Shown here in pieces: positions 53,091 through 63,543 of a stretch of 64,000 nucleotides of DNA. Location: assembly GCF_000002235.5 (NCBI RefSeq), contig NW_022145612.1:21873147-21937146 (forward strand), written 5' to 3'. The notes beneath the pieces were generated by a model. The model made no database searches. It was not told where the DNA came from and was given only the letters and a program-made list of their open reading frames with translations. Numbering within the stretch: the first letter of the stretch is position 1; the number at the start of each line of letters is the position of its first letter. Origin of the DNA: Strongylocentrotus purpuratus. Lineage: Eukaryota > Echinodermata > Echinoidea > Camarodonta > Strongylocentrotidae. The translations under genes and the position numbers were made by a program.

Positions 53091-56000
53091 TTTTTTTTTT
53101 AAATTATTATCATTATTATTATTATTATTATTTTTTTTTAAATTTATTTATTATTATTATTATTATTATTTTTTTTTTTTTTTGGGGGGGGGGGGCGCCA
53201 TAGTGTTTTTTTTCTTCTATTAGCACATTTTTCCTCGGAATATTATGCAGTCCCATGCACCATCCTGTCAATGTTATGTCAACGCCCTTTATACATTACT
53301 GATAAGGAACTGCGTCACTATGCTTCCACATTGATTCAGTGAGAATGTGGAGGACTGCGTTTGTCAGAAATATCTTTTCTTTCTGTATAATTATTATTCA
53401 TCATTAGGCTATGGAAAGGATGTCAATGTGTACATCATCGATACCGGTATCAACCCAGACCATGAGGACTTCGGAGGTCGGGGAATGCCCGTCATGGACT
53501 TCGTTGAGCCAGACAATGGAGTAAGCCTATTTTCAAAACCTAAACATATTCATTTAAAAAAAAAGTTTAAAAGTTCTTGGCATTCTTCGACTCATAATTC
53601 GTAAAATGCAGATGATGCGTTCTGGAAACACACCACCTGCAATGGAGGTGTTGGTGGGGATGGGGATGGGGGAAGTGGCGTATCCAGCATTCGGTGACCC
53701 TTGCTTCTTGAAGGGCCAGGAAAAACTCAGAGAAATTTACTATGGGGTATACAAGAAAGGGGCTGCCCAGATATATTAACTGTATCCTCCTTTTGAGAGG
53801 ATGACGACCCTCTCCTTTATCAATCACTGGATACGCCAATTTGGCTGAGTACAGCTAGGTATAGGGTTAGAGATCAAATGATTGCTCAAATAAATTATTT
53901 ATATTTAACAGAACATATGGCATAACTGCCTGATTTCTACTTTGATCCAATCCAAGGCTGAAACATTTTAGCGCAAACTAATTTTCGCGAGTTTTTTTTC
54001 GAAATTAGCCAATAATTCTCACTCAAGCGTAAAATATTGTCAATACTTTATTTTTAGTGGCATCCGATTGAATAGACCTTCACCCATTTTTTTCGTAAGA
54101 AAAATAATGAAGTTGTCAAAACAAAAAAAAATCGGAGGATGTTTTAAAGCGTGTACAACAAAACCGACAACAGACCGAACGAAAAAAAAAATGATCATAC
54201 CTCAAATGGTCGGTTTGAAGTCGTTTTTAGGGTCAGTCTGACATTTTGTAAGTTTGGTGAATTGAGTTTGATAAAGTTGAGTGAAGTTAATGGTGACATG
54301 ATGAATGGGTAAAATGTTGGTTAAATGGTCTTCCTATATATTGCACGACAGGCTATCGACTGTAACGGACATGGAACCCACTGTGCAGGTACGGTGGGTA
54401 GCAACACCTATGGTATCGCACGTGAAGCCAACCTTTATGGTATCAGAATCCTGAGTTGCAGTGGTTCTGGAGCCGTCAGCTCATCAGTTGCAGGTATTAT
54501 ACTTGATGTATGCATGCAGACCTGAGATGTTGAAAAGAACAATTTAGTGCACTTAATTATGAACAGTCCCATGCCTTTGTTGTATGAACATAATGTCCTT
54601 TGACATTAACTAGGAAAAAGCTAATGCGTGATGTACAATGACACTAAATACTAAAAATGCATGGTTAATGAATTTCTACTTAATTTCCTTCTCAACGCAT
54701 CACCAATCAAAAATTAATCACAATGCGGATAGTTCACTTTAAAAGTTGATGTTATAGGCCCTCGATTTGAAATATGACCAATATTTCTCGCATTGAGCAA
54801 TGGAATGGCTGGCAGTTGAAGGCAAAAGACCAACCGTGGCATCAATGTCGTACAGAAGGTTCTATTCGCCAAGTGAGATGCGGGCGACAAAAAGGGCAAA
54901 GGAAATGGGTGTGGTCCTCGATCGTGACTTCAACCGGGACAGCAATGCAAATGCCTGTATCCGACCCCCCCCCCCCCCCCCCCGCTGGTAATCCAGATGT
55001 AAGTTCACATGAATTACCACTGTTCTCTCTTTTCTTGCTTAATACGACAAGCATTGGATTGGGTAGCTGTAGAGGGAAAGAGGCCAGCAGTAGCGTCAAT
55101 GTCCTATGGAGGGTTCTACTCACCAACTGAGATGCGTGCTGCGGAGAGGGCCAAGGAAATGGGCGTGGTCCTGGTGGCTGCCGCTGGAAATAGTAATGAC
55201 GATGCCTGTTTCTCATCCCCAGCTGGAAGCCCTGATGTAAGTTGCCGATCAAGATTTTTTTTATCAAGAATAATCCAGACTCAGGTTATACCAAGGAACT
55301 CCTACTTCAATCTAATCAGCCGGAGTAATGGACCTCAAGCTAAAGGATCCTAAAACATGTTTACCAGTTTTCATATTGTTTGATAGTTACAGTTCTAAAA
55401 CTTTTGTTTTAATCTTTCTCGTGTGATGATTATTTAGGGTGTGAGTGTCCTTGATTCTATCCGGGGACTTTAGGATTGAAAGATCCTTCCAAAATATTTT
55501 CCCCCTTCTATTTCCTTCAGTGAATGTCAGAGTATAGAATAGATCAGTTGCCTGTAACCATGTTTAAAATCTAACTGTTCAATACCTGTTCAATACATGT
55601 TCATTTACACATTATACAAAACTACAATCTAATAAATATTTACAATATTTACAAATTCCAAATCTCTCTTTCTCCTGTTATGCTCCTACAACTGAATGAT
55701 TTATGCTTGTAACAGTTCTCACCTGTTTCATCCTATTCTTCTTCTTCTCCTCTTACCAGGTGATTACCGTTGGTTCCTCAGACAGTCAAGATAGTCGTTC
55801 CTCCTTCTCCTGTTATGGAAGATGCGTCCAACTCTTCGCCCCAGGCTCCAGCATCACCAGCCTGGCCCACGACTCGAACGATGGAACCAAAACCTACAGT
55901 GGGACGAGCATGGCATGCCCCCATGTTGCCGGTGAGCCATTAGATTTCCTAGTAAAATAAGCCTTTGTATATTGTTGTCAACTTAAGATCAGCAGTATCA

Positions 56001-56520
56001 AGTTCCTTCTTATGAGGAACTGCAAACAAACGAAAGCACGACTTCATTCTTGGGTTTTGTTCATCATAATTCCTTGAACTTCTTGGCCTGTTGCTTTATG
56101 AACCAACAGTAATTTCCTTTGCTGGAAATGAATAATCATATCACCATATGAGTGCACTGTGGTATATTGGTGAAGAATTTTCACTCTCATACAACATGAG
56201 AGGTACTTGTTCCATGCTCACAGTCATGTTTATCACTGAACAAGGTGTTTTACCCACATCTTTCCCTCTCGACATAGATATTGCAGGGCCAAGTAAAACA
56301 AGACTAGGGCCTATATCATTATTTTTTAGAACCGATATAATTGTAGAATGCGTATAACTCTTTATTTCATTACTTTGTTCCACCAATAGGCATTGCAGCC
56401 GTACTGCTAGGCCAGGGTTACTCAGCTCAACAGGTCTATGAGAAGATTGTCAGTTCTGCAACCTTTGGCAAGATTGCCAACCCTAACGGAACCCCTAACC
56501 TGCTGGCCTATCTCGATTAA
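49136..56520 (+). CDS. Secreted proteinase K-like subtilase (S8A), 8 exons, complete
   Basis: The exons (49136-49249, 51030-51176, 51669-51801, 53408-53520, 54352-54493, 55052-55236, 55760-55931, 56390-56520) join in phase to 1137 nt, or 378 residues. Residues 1 to about 17 are a signal peptide, about 30-105 an I9 inhibitor propeptide (QFIVVLK at its start, VDYIEQD at its end), then the S8 catalytic domain. The charge relay is D143 (IIDTG), H176 (GHGTHCAG) and S328 (SGTSMACPH); N263 (AAAGNS) forms the oxyanion hole. Spacing matches proteinase K. It should be an extracellular or vesicular serine endopeptidase that cleaves its own propeptide. Cysteines near the His and Ser sites suggest disulfides. 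It lacks the extra C-terminal domains of PCSK9 or furin types. AATAAA follows the stop by 15 bp. Confidence 0.93.
49428..49930 (+). repeat. 257-bp tandem duplication in subtilase intron 1
   Basis: Two nearly identical units begin at catcgatagtgaaagtgcga (49428 and 49685) and run to acaaaagtcaaattcaaaga. They differ at about a dozen positions. Confidence 0.92.
51030..51176 (+). CDS. Subtilase exon 2: I9 propeptide
   Basis: This exon codes 49 residues (39-87), phase 0 to 0, donor GTGAAT. LASIKLRYQNLLTGFVTKV is the propeptide core (Y....GFa..l) that acts as intramolecular chaperone and inhibitor. Confidence 0.9.
51669..51801 (+). CDS. Subtilase exon 3: propeptide end and mature N-terminus
   Basis: This 133-nt exon ends in phase 1 at GTAAGT. 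PGVDYIEQDKIIRAN closes the propeptide, and GSWGVDRIDQRDLPL is the mature start (proteinase K has APWGLARIS). Self-cleavage is expected near residue 105. Confidence 0.92.
52371..52826. mobile_element. Nested hAT-like element carrying a zinc-finger remnant
   Basis: The ends caggcacggatcta and tagatccgcccctg are inverted apart from two or three positions. A 1-finger remnant is present at about 52504-52590 and long G/C runs occur near both ends. Confidence 0.7.
52504..52590 (+). pseudogene. C2H2 zinc-finger fragment inside a transposable element
   Basis: The translation FKCKYCEKIFNSSGNLTKHM has the C..C, F, L and first H of a C2H2 finger, preceded by a degraded linker (RTLDRNP for TGERP). The second histidine is replaced by leucine, so it cannot bind zinc normally. 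Confidence 0.75.
53030..53200 (+). repeat. (TTA)n and poly-T/G tract
   Basis: Blocks of ttatta alternate with T-runs and end in a T-run and G-run near 53170-53195. It lies in subtilase intron 3. Confidence 0.9.
53408..53520 (+). CDS. Subtilase exon 4: catalytic aspartate
   Basis: This exon codes 38 residues (counting the split codon), phase 1 to 0. DVNVYIIDTGINPDHEDF carries the catalytic D143. Donor is GTAAGC. Confidence 0.94.
53676..53837. mobile_element. Short element with tggcgtatccag inverted ends
   Basis: The 12-bp ends tggcgtatccag and ctggatacgcca are perfect inverted repeats. The ends resemble the hAT type, but the target duplication is not clear. Confidence 0.65.
54352..54493 (+). 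CDS. Subtilase exon 5: catalytic histidine
   Basis: This 142-nt exon (phase 0 to 1) codes DCNGHGTHCAGTVGSNTYGI with H176 and then LYGIRILSCSGSG. Donor is GTATTA, somewhat weak at the +4 to +6 positions. Confidence 0.94.
54798..54998 (+). pseudogene. Decayed tandem duplicate of subtilase exon 6
   Basis: It aligns end to end with exon 6 (EWLAVEGKRP, VASMSY, RAKEMGVVL) and keeps both AG and GTAAGT borders. However SYGG has become SYRR, the AAAGNS oxyanion-hole motif is lost, and a 19-C run adds 16 bp, so the frame is broken. Inclusion would destroy the enzyme. Confidence 0.9.
55052..55236 (+). CDS. Subtilase exon 6: substrate site and oxyanion hole
   Basis: This 185-nt exon (phase 1 to 0, donor GTAAGT) codes ASMSYGG (substrate-binding strand) and VVLVAAAGNSNDDAC with the oxyanion-hole N263. 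Confidence 0.93.
55760..55931 (+). CDS. Subtilase exon 7: catalytic serine
   Basis: This 172-nt exon (phase 0 to 1, donor GTGAGC) codes VITVGSSDSQDSRSSFSCYG, LFAPGSSI and YSGTSMACPHVAG with S328. Confidence 0.95.
56390..56520 (+). CDS. Subtilase exon 8: C-terminus and stop
   Basis: It completes the phase-1 codon and codes GIAAVLLGQGYSAQQVYEKI and then NPNGTPNLLAYLD, ending TAA at 56518-56520. This is the normal S8A C-terminus. Confidence 0.94.
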
Positions 56521-56534
56521 ATCCATCTGCTGAC

Positions 56535-56540
56535 AATAAA
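56535..56540 (+). terminator. Polyadenylation signal of the subtilase
   Basis: AATAAA lies 15 bp after the stop codon, which implies a very short 3' untranslated region. Confidence 0.6.
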
Positions 56541-57589
56541 GAATTATGTCGCTTTTGAATTTCCTCCATTGTAATGCTAATCACAATTGACTAAAATTGT
56601 CATTAAAAGGTCTAAAACACAACCGCAGAATAAACAACGGTAAGTTTTATAAACGTGAGTGCTGTCACAACAAATTGATGGCATTCTAGTGAATTTTTTG
56701 CACAAATTAAGTACTCAAACAGTATTCGTGAGATAAAAGAGCATTTGAATTTCAACAGGTTTATAAAGTTCGTAGATTGAATTCCTCTTGGTACAGATGA
56801 GGTTGAATAAACAAACGACCTTTAGTCATAAGCATAATTCTAAGTACTTTTCTTTCAAATGCGTTAAATAGAGCGAGACCTTAAACAAACGCGACATAAT
56901 ACATGGTTGTATACTGTGAGAAATATTTTACTGATCGATGGATCGAGGTGCTGGATTGCGAATCATTTCAAGGATATCTGGTTTGATCCATGGACTCATG
57001 TGTATTGTTTTGTGTGAACAATAAAGGAAATCAATGATGAAAGGCATTTATCGTTTAATGTATCAAAATAGTGAGCAATGGAGTGACCAGTCCGAATCTG
57101 AGAGTGTAACTTCATGAAAAATAATTCGTTATGATGCATTTCCGAAAGAGTGTTTAAACTGCAATTAATCAAAAGTTTATCATTCATTAGTTAAACATGT
57201 TTTAAGTTAAAACAATCATTATTCTATCTTATGTATTCTCATTACATCGACACCCTGATTTAATACATGTACATGTAAATCACTACAACTTTACATTCTG
57301 CCTCTAATGTAATAGTCGAGAGTTCTTCCGGATGGGGTCAAGGGGCCCGCATGGACAGACGCCCTGACTGGTTCCAGGGGCGGAGCCCCCGTGCGCTCTT
57401 GAGTTTTTAACAATTTTAAACCTTCAAGATGGCCGTAACGAGAGATATGAATTGTAATAATTCTCCTTGAAATTCATTCAGTCAGTCCTTCATTCGCCCC
57501 CATGATCCGTTACTGATTTATACATTTACCCACGCATTTTATAGGCATAGGTTGCGTTAATGACCCGTTACTATTTAGATTTTTTTCCA

Positions 57590-57629
<40 letters not shown>

Positions 57630-57713
57630 TCCCTTTACATTCTTCTTCTCTAAGTTGACCCTTTTCCCCTCTTGTTCCCCCATTTTTCTTCTGTCGCGCT
57701 TTCTTCCCCCTTA

Positions 57714-58410
57714 GGTTACCATCTCGCAGCCAGGAATTGACTAAACTAAGCCCTAACGTAATTACATTCATTAAACAAGGGCACGTGCCTGGGTGTGCCG
57801 TTCGCCTACAGTTAAAGTGGCAGGGCCCGGTAGCGTTATTTTTTTGGCGGCACAGATTGGGGTTAGGTGCGTGTTGAGCCTATGGGAAAGTTTAGGGTTA
57901 GGGTTAGGGTTAGGGTTAAATCAAGACCTCTTTTTTTTTAAAAGCCACAATCTGTGCCGCAGAAAAAATGACGCGGCCCGGTAGGCTCATAATTCACAAG
58001 TCACCATCTCGCATCCAGGAATTGACTACACTAAACCATAAACCTAATTACATTCATTAAAAAGAGCATGTGCATGGGTATGCCGTTCACCTACAGTTTA
58101 AAGGGCAGGGGCAGGAAGCATCATCATTCACATGCAGGAATTAGCTGTACTAAACCCTAACCCACATACATTAAATACAAAAAGAGCATCTGACTAGGTG
58201 TGTGGTTCACCAGCAGATTAAGGAGCAGTTCCCGGTAGGCTAACCATTAACATGCTACCATCTGCCAACCAAAATAAACTACACTAAGCCCTAACCTATA
58301 TAGTTACATACAATTAAAAAGATGTTTAAAAAAAATATTTAGAAAAATAAAAAAATAAACACCTAGCTGGCTCACCTATCCAGTTTAAGGGACAGGACCC
58401 GGTAGGCTCA
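57714..58410 (+). repeat. Diverged tandem repeat, four units of ~125 bp or more
   Basis: The units share tcgcagccaggaattgacta, ctaagccctaac, acattcattaa, ttcgcctacagttaa and cccggtaggctca. Unit 1 is interrupted at its end by the telomere-like element at 57846-57961. Confidence 0.82.
57846..57961. mobile_element. Small inverted-ended element containing TTAGGG repeats
   Basis: Ends gcggcacagattg and caatctgtgccgc are inverted repeats. Between them 57892-57918 is 4.5 tandem TTAGGG units, the metazoan telomere repeat, in an internal position. Confidence 0.85.
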
Positions 58411-59299
58411 TCATAATGTAATTTGAATTGCAAACATATGGATATAAATGTCCAAAGTAATGTGGATACGTACATACCACATAAAACCGAAATAAACTGA
58501 ATGCCACTACTACATGTACAACAAAATTACACCCATATAAATTTTAAGAGTTGCCCTATTAATACAACGTATTGTAAGCAGTATACACTATCTTCGTACA
58601 GCGCATGTTGCCTAAAATGGTGCCAAATTTTTGGCGGCGGAATTGTTGAAGAGCCGAGGAACGGCATTAAATATGAAAATTCTCCGCATAACCAGGCTCT
58701 TTTGAATATGACATCACATGCCAACGATGACTTCATGAGCAAAAACTGTTGGGGGATTAGAGCAAAATCCGCATCACCACGAAGTAGCATAAGTCATGGG
58801 CGGCGGAGCATCTTCCAAAATGGGGGGGGGGGGGGGGGGGGGGGTCATCAAAAAAGGGCGCCTACATAGGGAAACATCAAATAAAAACAAAAAACAATTT
58901 GTAGACATTGGTATATACCCCTACATCGTCACGATTGTGATTACACTACCAGGGATCACATCAATGTTTTGTTCTTTCTTAACGTAGTACGATATACTGG
59001 TTAATTAAGCAACATATTTTGCAGTTGGGTGTGATGGTCTGTATATCACTTTCGAGCGACCAAAGCGAGCGAGCAAAAATTTAAAGATTTGTGAGTTCCC
59101 AGTGCGAAAAATTACATCTTAAAAAAGAAGACAAAAAACAAACACTGACGAGTATTAAGCCCAATCTAATGAAAAAAGACTGAAAAGTTCTTTTATAAGT
59201 AACATAATTATAACATCTATAAATGCGAGCGAGCGTAGCGACTGAGCTCTAGGGAAAATTAAAGAAGAAGGGGATCTAAGTCGCCTTGAATTAGGGGTG

Positions 59300-59870
59300 C
59301 ATGTTATAGAGAAAGGAAAAGTAGGCACTTATCAAAAGGCAAAAAGGAAAATTATTAGAAAAGGAAAGGTGCTCGTGTCAAAGTAAATATGGCAATTATC
59401 AGAGGTGAAAATTGCACTTCTTGCACCTGAAGAAGGACACTCAACAGAGATGAAAAAGGCACAGATCAGATTTTGATAGGGGCATTTTGAAAAGGGGTAG
59501 AGGCTCATATAAAAAAGGAAATGGGGCACTTATCCGAAGGAAATATGGTTCTTATTTAAAGGAAAAGGGGCACGCGTCAAAATAAAAGGGGCCCTTATCA
59601 GAGGTGAAAAGTGGCATTTAAGAGACAGAGAAGGGGGTTCTTATTACGAAGGAAAAAGTACACTTATTAAAATGGAAAAGGCACGAGTCAAAGTAAAAAA
59701 AGGACAAAAATATCAGAGCTAAAAAGGGAATTTCTCGCACCTGAAAAGACGTACTCACCAAGAGAGGATGAGGACAGTTATTAGAAAAGAAAAGGGACAC
59801 TTGTTCTATGCAAAAGGGGGCTTTTGAGGGGTACCTGAAAAATTGAGGGGCACAGTGCCCCCCCCCCCCC
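59300..59870 (+). repeat. Degenerate GA-rich short tandem repeat
   Basis: Recurrent strings such as ggaaaaggggcact, tatcaaaagg and tcagaggtgaaaa, spaced roughly every 25-40 bp, suggest a decayed minisatellite ending in a C-run at 59859. Confidence 0.65.
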
Positions 59871-60258
59871 CCATCCCCCACACAGGGTGTTCCGCCTCTA
59901 GCATAATTTGGCAAATATGAGGGGGAATGGAAAATCATGTAATTTCAGCAAAATTTGTAAATCACTGGCATCGAATTAGAAAATAAACCACGTTTGATTT
60001 CTATTTTTTCTTCTTCTTTTATTTTATTTATTTTTTTTTTTTTTTTGGGGGGGTCAACTGCAATCAGTGTTCATGATCACAACATAGTTTTTTGGGGGGC
60101 TAAAGGAGACAGTTTACAATCCAGTATTCCATATGCAGCCCAACATATAATTGTAGATGTACATTCAGTGGTTAAAAAAACTTGATCAAATCCTTAAAAC
60201 TTCATCTTTTCATATATATCACATTAAAATACACATATATCTCCACTCACTGCATTAT

Positions 60259-60295
<37 letters not shown>

Positions 60296-61892
60296 GTATT
60301 ACCTTAAGCGGTAGAATATTCTAGTCATGTAAGTAAAAAATATTCCAAAGAAACAATATTTCATTACCAGAACTCAAGTTTACACAAAAGTGTTACAACG
60401 ATGGTAAAAAATAAAATATTAAAACCATCATCAGTATTGTCAATAAATAAGGTTTGATATTTTAAGCTTCATTTGATTACTATTCCCGGAGAAAGCCTTG
60501 TATACTATCACTTCTAATTATATGATTTACTCAATAAAAAATGAATATGATGTGCTGCAATCAATATCTCATTGGAATTTATTGACAATGTTTTGCTAAA
60601 AGGATACAGCAGTGAAACGTTTACTTTCCAATGATTAATTGTTGTAAAATTTATTACATATTCAACTTCAATTAACCGAGTGTTACAATAAAATACATTA
60701 GAAAACATTCCAAGAATAAAATTCCACAAAATACATGATCATAAACAAGGAAGACTGTGACTTATTTTGATACTTTGCTAAATAAAAATTGAAACTATCA
60801 TACCTTATAAATAAAAGATCAAGTTATTATACTTTCATATTAGCACACATCATTTAAACTCAATTTGATAGCAAAAGATTTAGCAAAAATATGTATTCAA
60901 AACAACTTCTTCCTGATTTGCAATCATATTAGGCTTATCTTAACTGGAAATACAGAAAATTGAATTTTGGCAAAGTGTGGAGCTCTCATTCAATTTTTCT
61001 TGACTTCAGTTTGGCAAATTAGATAATCAACATAAATCAAGGTCCATTCAAAATTACTCTAAACTATTTACAGACTACAGGAGTGAGGGAGATGAACTTA
61101 GACAAAGAAAAAAGTTTAAAATCATAATGGAAGATGTACAAATACATGGCACACAAAAACATAAAGAGTAAAGTTTGGCATCTGAAGATCGTATAATGTA
61201 AAACAAAATCCTAGTAATGTTTACATCAAAATATCTTGCACGAAAATTAAAAACTTTAATGATAACTGAATAAATATTGCAATACATGATTCCTTTGATT
61301 TGAATAATGCACTTGTAAGGTTATTGTAATACCAATATGAGGAAGGACAAAGTTTCATCAGAATCCAAGTCAAGAGTTGGTCAGTCACAATATAAATGAT
61401 CAGTTTTTTTACAATTTAGATAATACACTACCACAAGGTTGTTCTTAAACAGTGACATACTTTTTTTTCTCCAATTAGAGTGATTAGCAAATATGGGTGA
61501 ACGATAATTCATACCACCTGGCTGAATCTACTTTGTATTGTTACATTTTCTATAAAGCCTTCTAAAGTTTCATTTGTGAAAAAAAGTGTCTTTACTCAAA
61601 CAATGAGCAAGGCCACATTAAATATCTCATAATTTTGGTACTTACCGTTACTCATAGGAAACTAAGGCTGTCAAATTAGATACAACGTCTCAAGCAAACA
61701 TCCTACAGAGAAATAAGTTTGAAAGACTTTACCCAACAAAGGGGGTTTTAATAAATACATTGTTCTTTTATATGCTACAGCACGAAAAGGCTTTTTTTTT
61801 TAAAGTACAAAAATAATATTATCACACTCAAAGAAGAGCCATCTAGAAAATAACTCATAATCAATATCTTTAAAGATAAAGTTGAGTTCTAG

Positions 61893-62075
61893 TCATGCGA
61901 TTGCATTGTGAAAGAAATGTTGTGGAATCGTTCAGAAAAGGTTGATCATCTAGCATATAAGTATTGATGTGTACTACAAGGTTCTGGAATCATCAAAATG
62001 ATAAGATATTTGGCCCAGTCTTGGTAAAGTTACAAGCACTGTACACAGAAAGATGTATATGGGACTACACAAACA
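61893..62075 (+). repeat. Dispersed repeat shared with 10020-10175
   Basis: This matches the reverse complement of 10020-10175 over at least 150 bp with small insertions. No coding sequence of a known transposase was recognised in it. Confidence 0.8.
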
Positions 62076-63014
62076 TGTGGCATAAAAAATCTTTCCCGAT
62101 TGTTATGATGTTACATGTCATATTTGGAATATTAAGGCATTTGGAGAGCCATGCTTTTCGGGGAACATTTTTATCTGGTCTTCTTCCACACTTGCATAAT
62201 AAAATGATAACGCTCACAAATTATTTTTCACCTCTTCCCAGAACTCAACCTTCTCTTTAAGCTATAAAACAATGTTTTGTTTATCTATAGCAACCAATCG
62301 AAGCTAAAGTGCATGAGAATTTATCAATATACACATTCATTCCCTCAGAAAATAGCTCCCTGAGAACAGTTGTATCTATAAAGAAAACTAGTATATAGAT
62401 ATATGCAATTATTTTCAACAGAATGTAGTTCTTAATAAAAATAGAATATTCTCTTTCATATCCATAGCACCATAAAATGGAACTTCGCCCTTATTAGGAA
62501 ACATAAGATGACCAGTAATTTCAATTAAAGTAGAGCTTGCATGTGGAGTATAACATTTCAAAATAAAGTTTTTGTACTATTAAATCACATTCTATATTTG
62601 GAGGAAAATGAAACCAGGAGTAAAAAAAAAAGATCAGATTCCAATACTACTGGCTCAATCATTTCCTGACTCCTTCCTGTTTTGGCTGAAACCTGATTTG
62701 CCAGTGTCATAATGTATTTGTATTGAATGACTATAATATTGTTACCGTATATTTGTGTTTTTATTTCATAAAGGTATTATCCCTCCTAGTCTTTCAAACA
62801 AATTTATTTTGAATTTTGAAATACATTCATATAGAACTATATACCACTTATTAAAACGTCCGTCTCTAAAAAATTCAATTTTCTTTAAAGGAGCTACACA
62901 AAGAAAATTCACCAACATCTCATAATTAGAACAAATTACATATGGATGGAAAGATTTTCTCTTGAAAAACACGAACAATTTGCTTCACGATCATTTTGAA
63001 GTGCAATTTTTTGT

Positions 63015-63103
63015 AGAGCTTCAATATTACACCATATCACAGACACTGATAACAAGAAGGGTCATGCATCTTAGATTTAACATTGTTAAACGATGCCTTT
63101 AAC
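63015..63103 (-). mobile_element. MITE family M1, end fragment
   Basis: Only the reversed proximal end is present (agcttcaatattacaccata to gatttaacattgttaaacga). It lies within the probable 3' untranslated or flanking region of tafazzin. Confidence 0.8.
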
Positions 63104-63441
63104 ACTACAGCCTTATTCACGAAAATGGTAATAGGGCAAAATTAAATGAAATATAAGGGAAGAGTGCTTCATATTTCTGCATTTCATAACTGGGAGGGAG
63201 ATAAGTAAAAATGATTAAAAGGCCTCTTACGCACAGCTAGCTTCTCATCCCACTTGCAATTTATGTACACAATAAAATATATTTTAAATGCAGCATAATT
63301 TTTAGAGCGGTTTCCCTCCCTTGGTGTGAGCAAAGGCTTCAAAGATCAATTGAGAAATGCATTATTGAATATCACAAGATAGTGTCATCAAGATGATCCA
63401 TAGTCTAGATTATACCCTCCAAGAGTGATGTGATTCTAGTG

Positions 63442-63543
63442 TTACCTCTGCTGTACATGAAGGGCATGTAAGGCTTCTGCTTTGGCTTTTAGAAGTATCA
63501 TCTCTTCTTGAATTGCATCTGTTATCTTCTTTCTCATCTCCAA
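63442..63543 (-). CDS. TAFAZZIN: Tafazzin last exon and stop
   Basis: It codes LEMRKKITDAIQEEMILL and then KAKAEALHALHVQQR, ending AGG TAA with the stop at 63442-63444. The AGG-TAAC string also looks like a splice donor (AG|GTAACA), but reading through gives a natural end at the same place as in the human protein. Confidence 0.85.
   Translation of the reverse strand: MEMRKKITDAIQEEMILLKAKAEALHALHVQQR

Larger units (their letters stand above)
56541..63441. other. Convergent intergenic region, including probable tafazzin 3' UTR
   Basis: It spans the subtilase and tafazzin 3' ends. It holds the tandem repeat at 57714-58410, CT tracts (57590-57626, 60260-60293), a 23-G run at 58822-58844, degenerate GA-rich repeats at 59300-59870 and long AT-rich sequence from 60190 on. 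Minus-strand AATAAA hexamers exist (for example near 62811), but none could be assigned as the tafazzin signal. Confidence 0.5.

Noticed and set aside
57892..57918. Chromosome end
   Set aside because: Only 4.5 TTAGGG units, inside a small element, with genes continuing on both sides.
61964..62260. 98-residue ORF MMCTTRFWNHQ...
   Set aside because: It lies over a dispersed non-coding repeat and matches no family I know.
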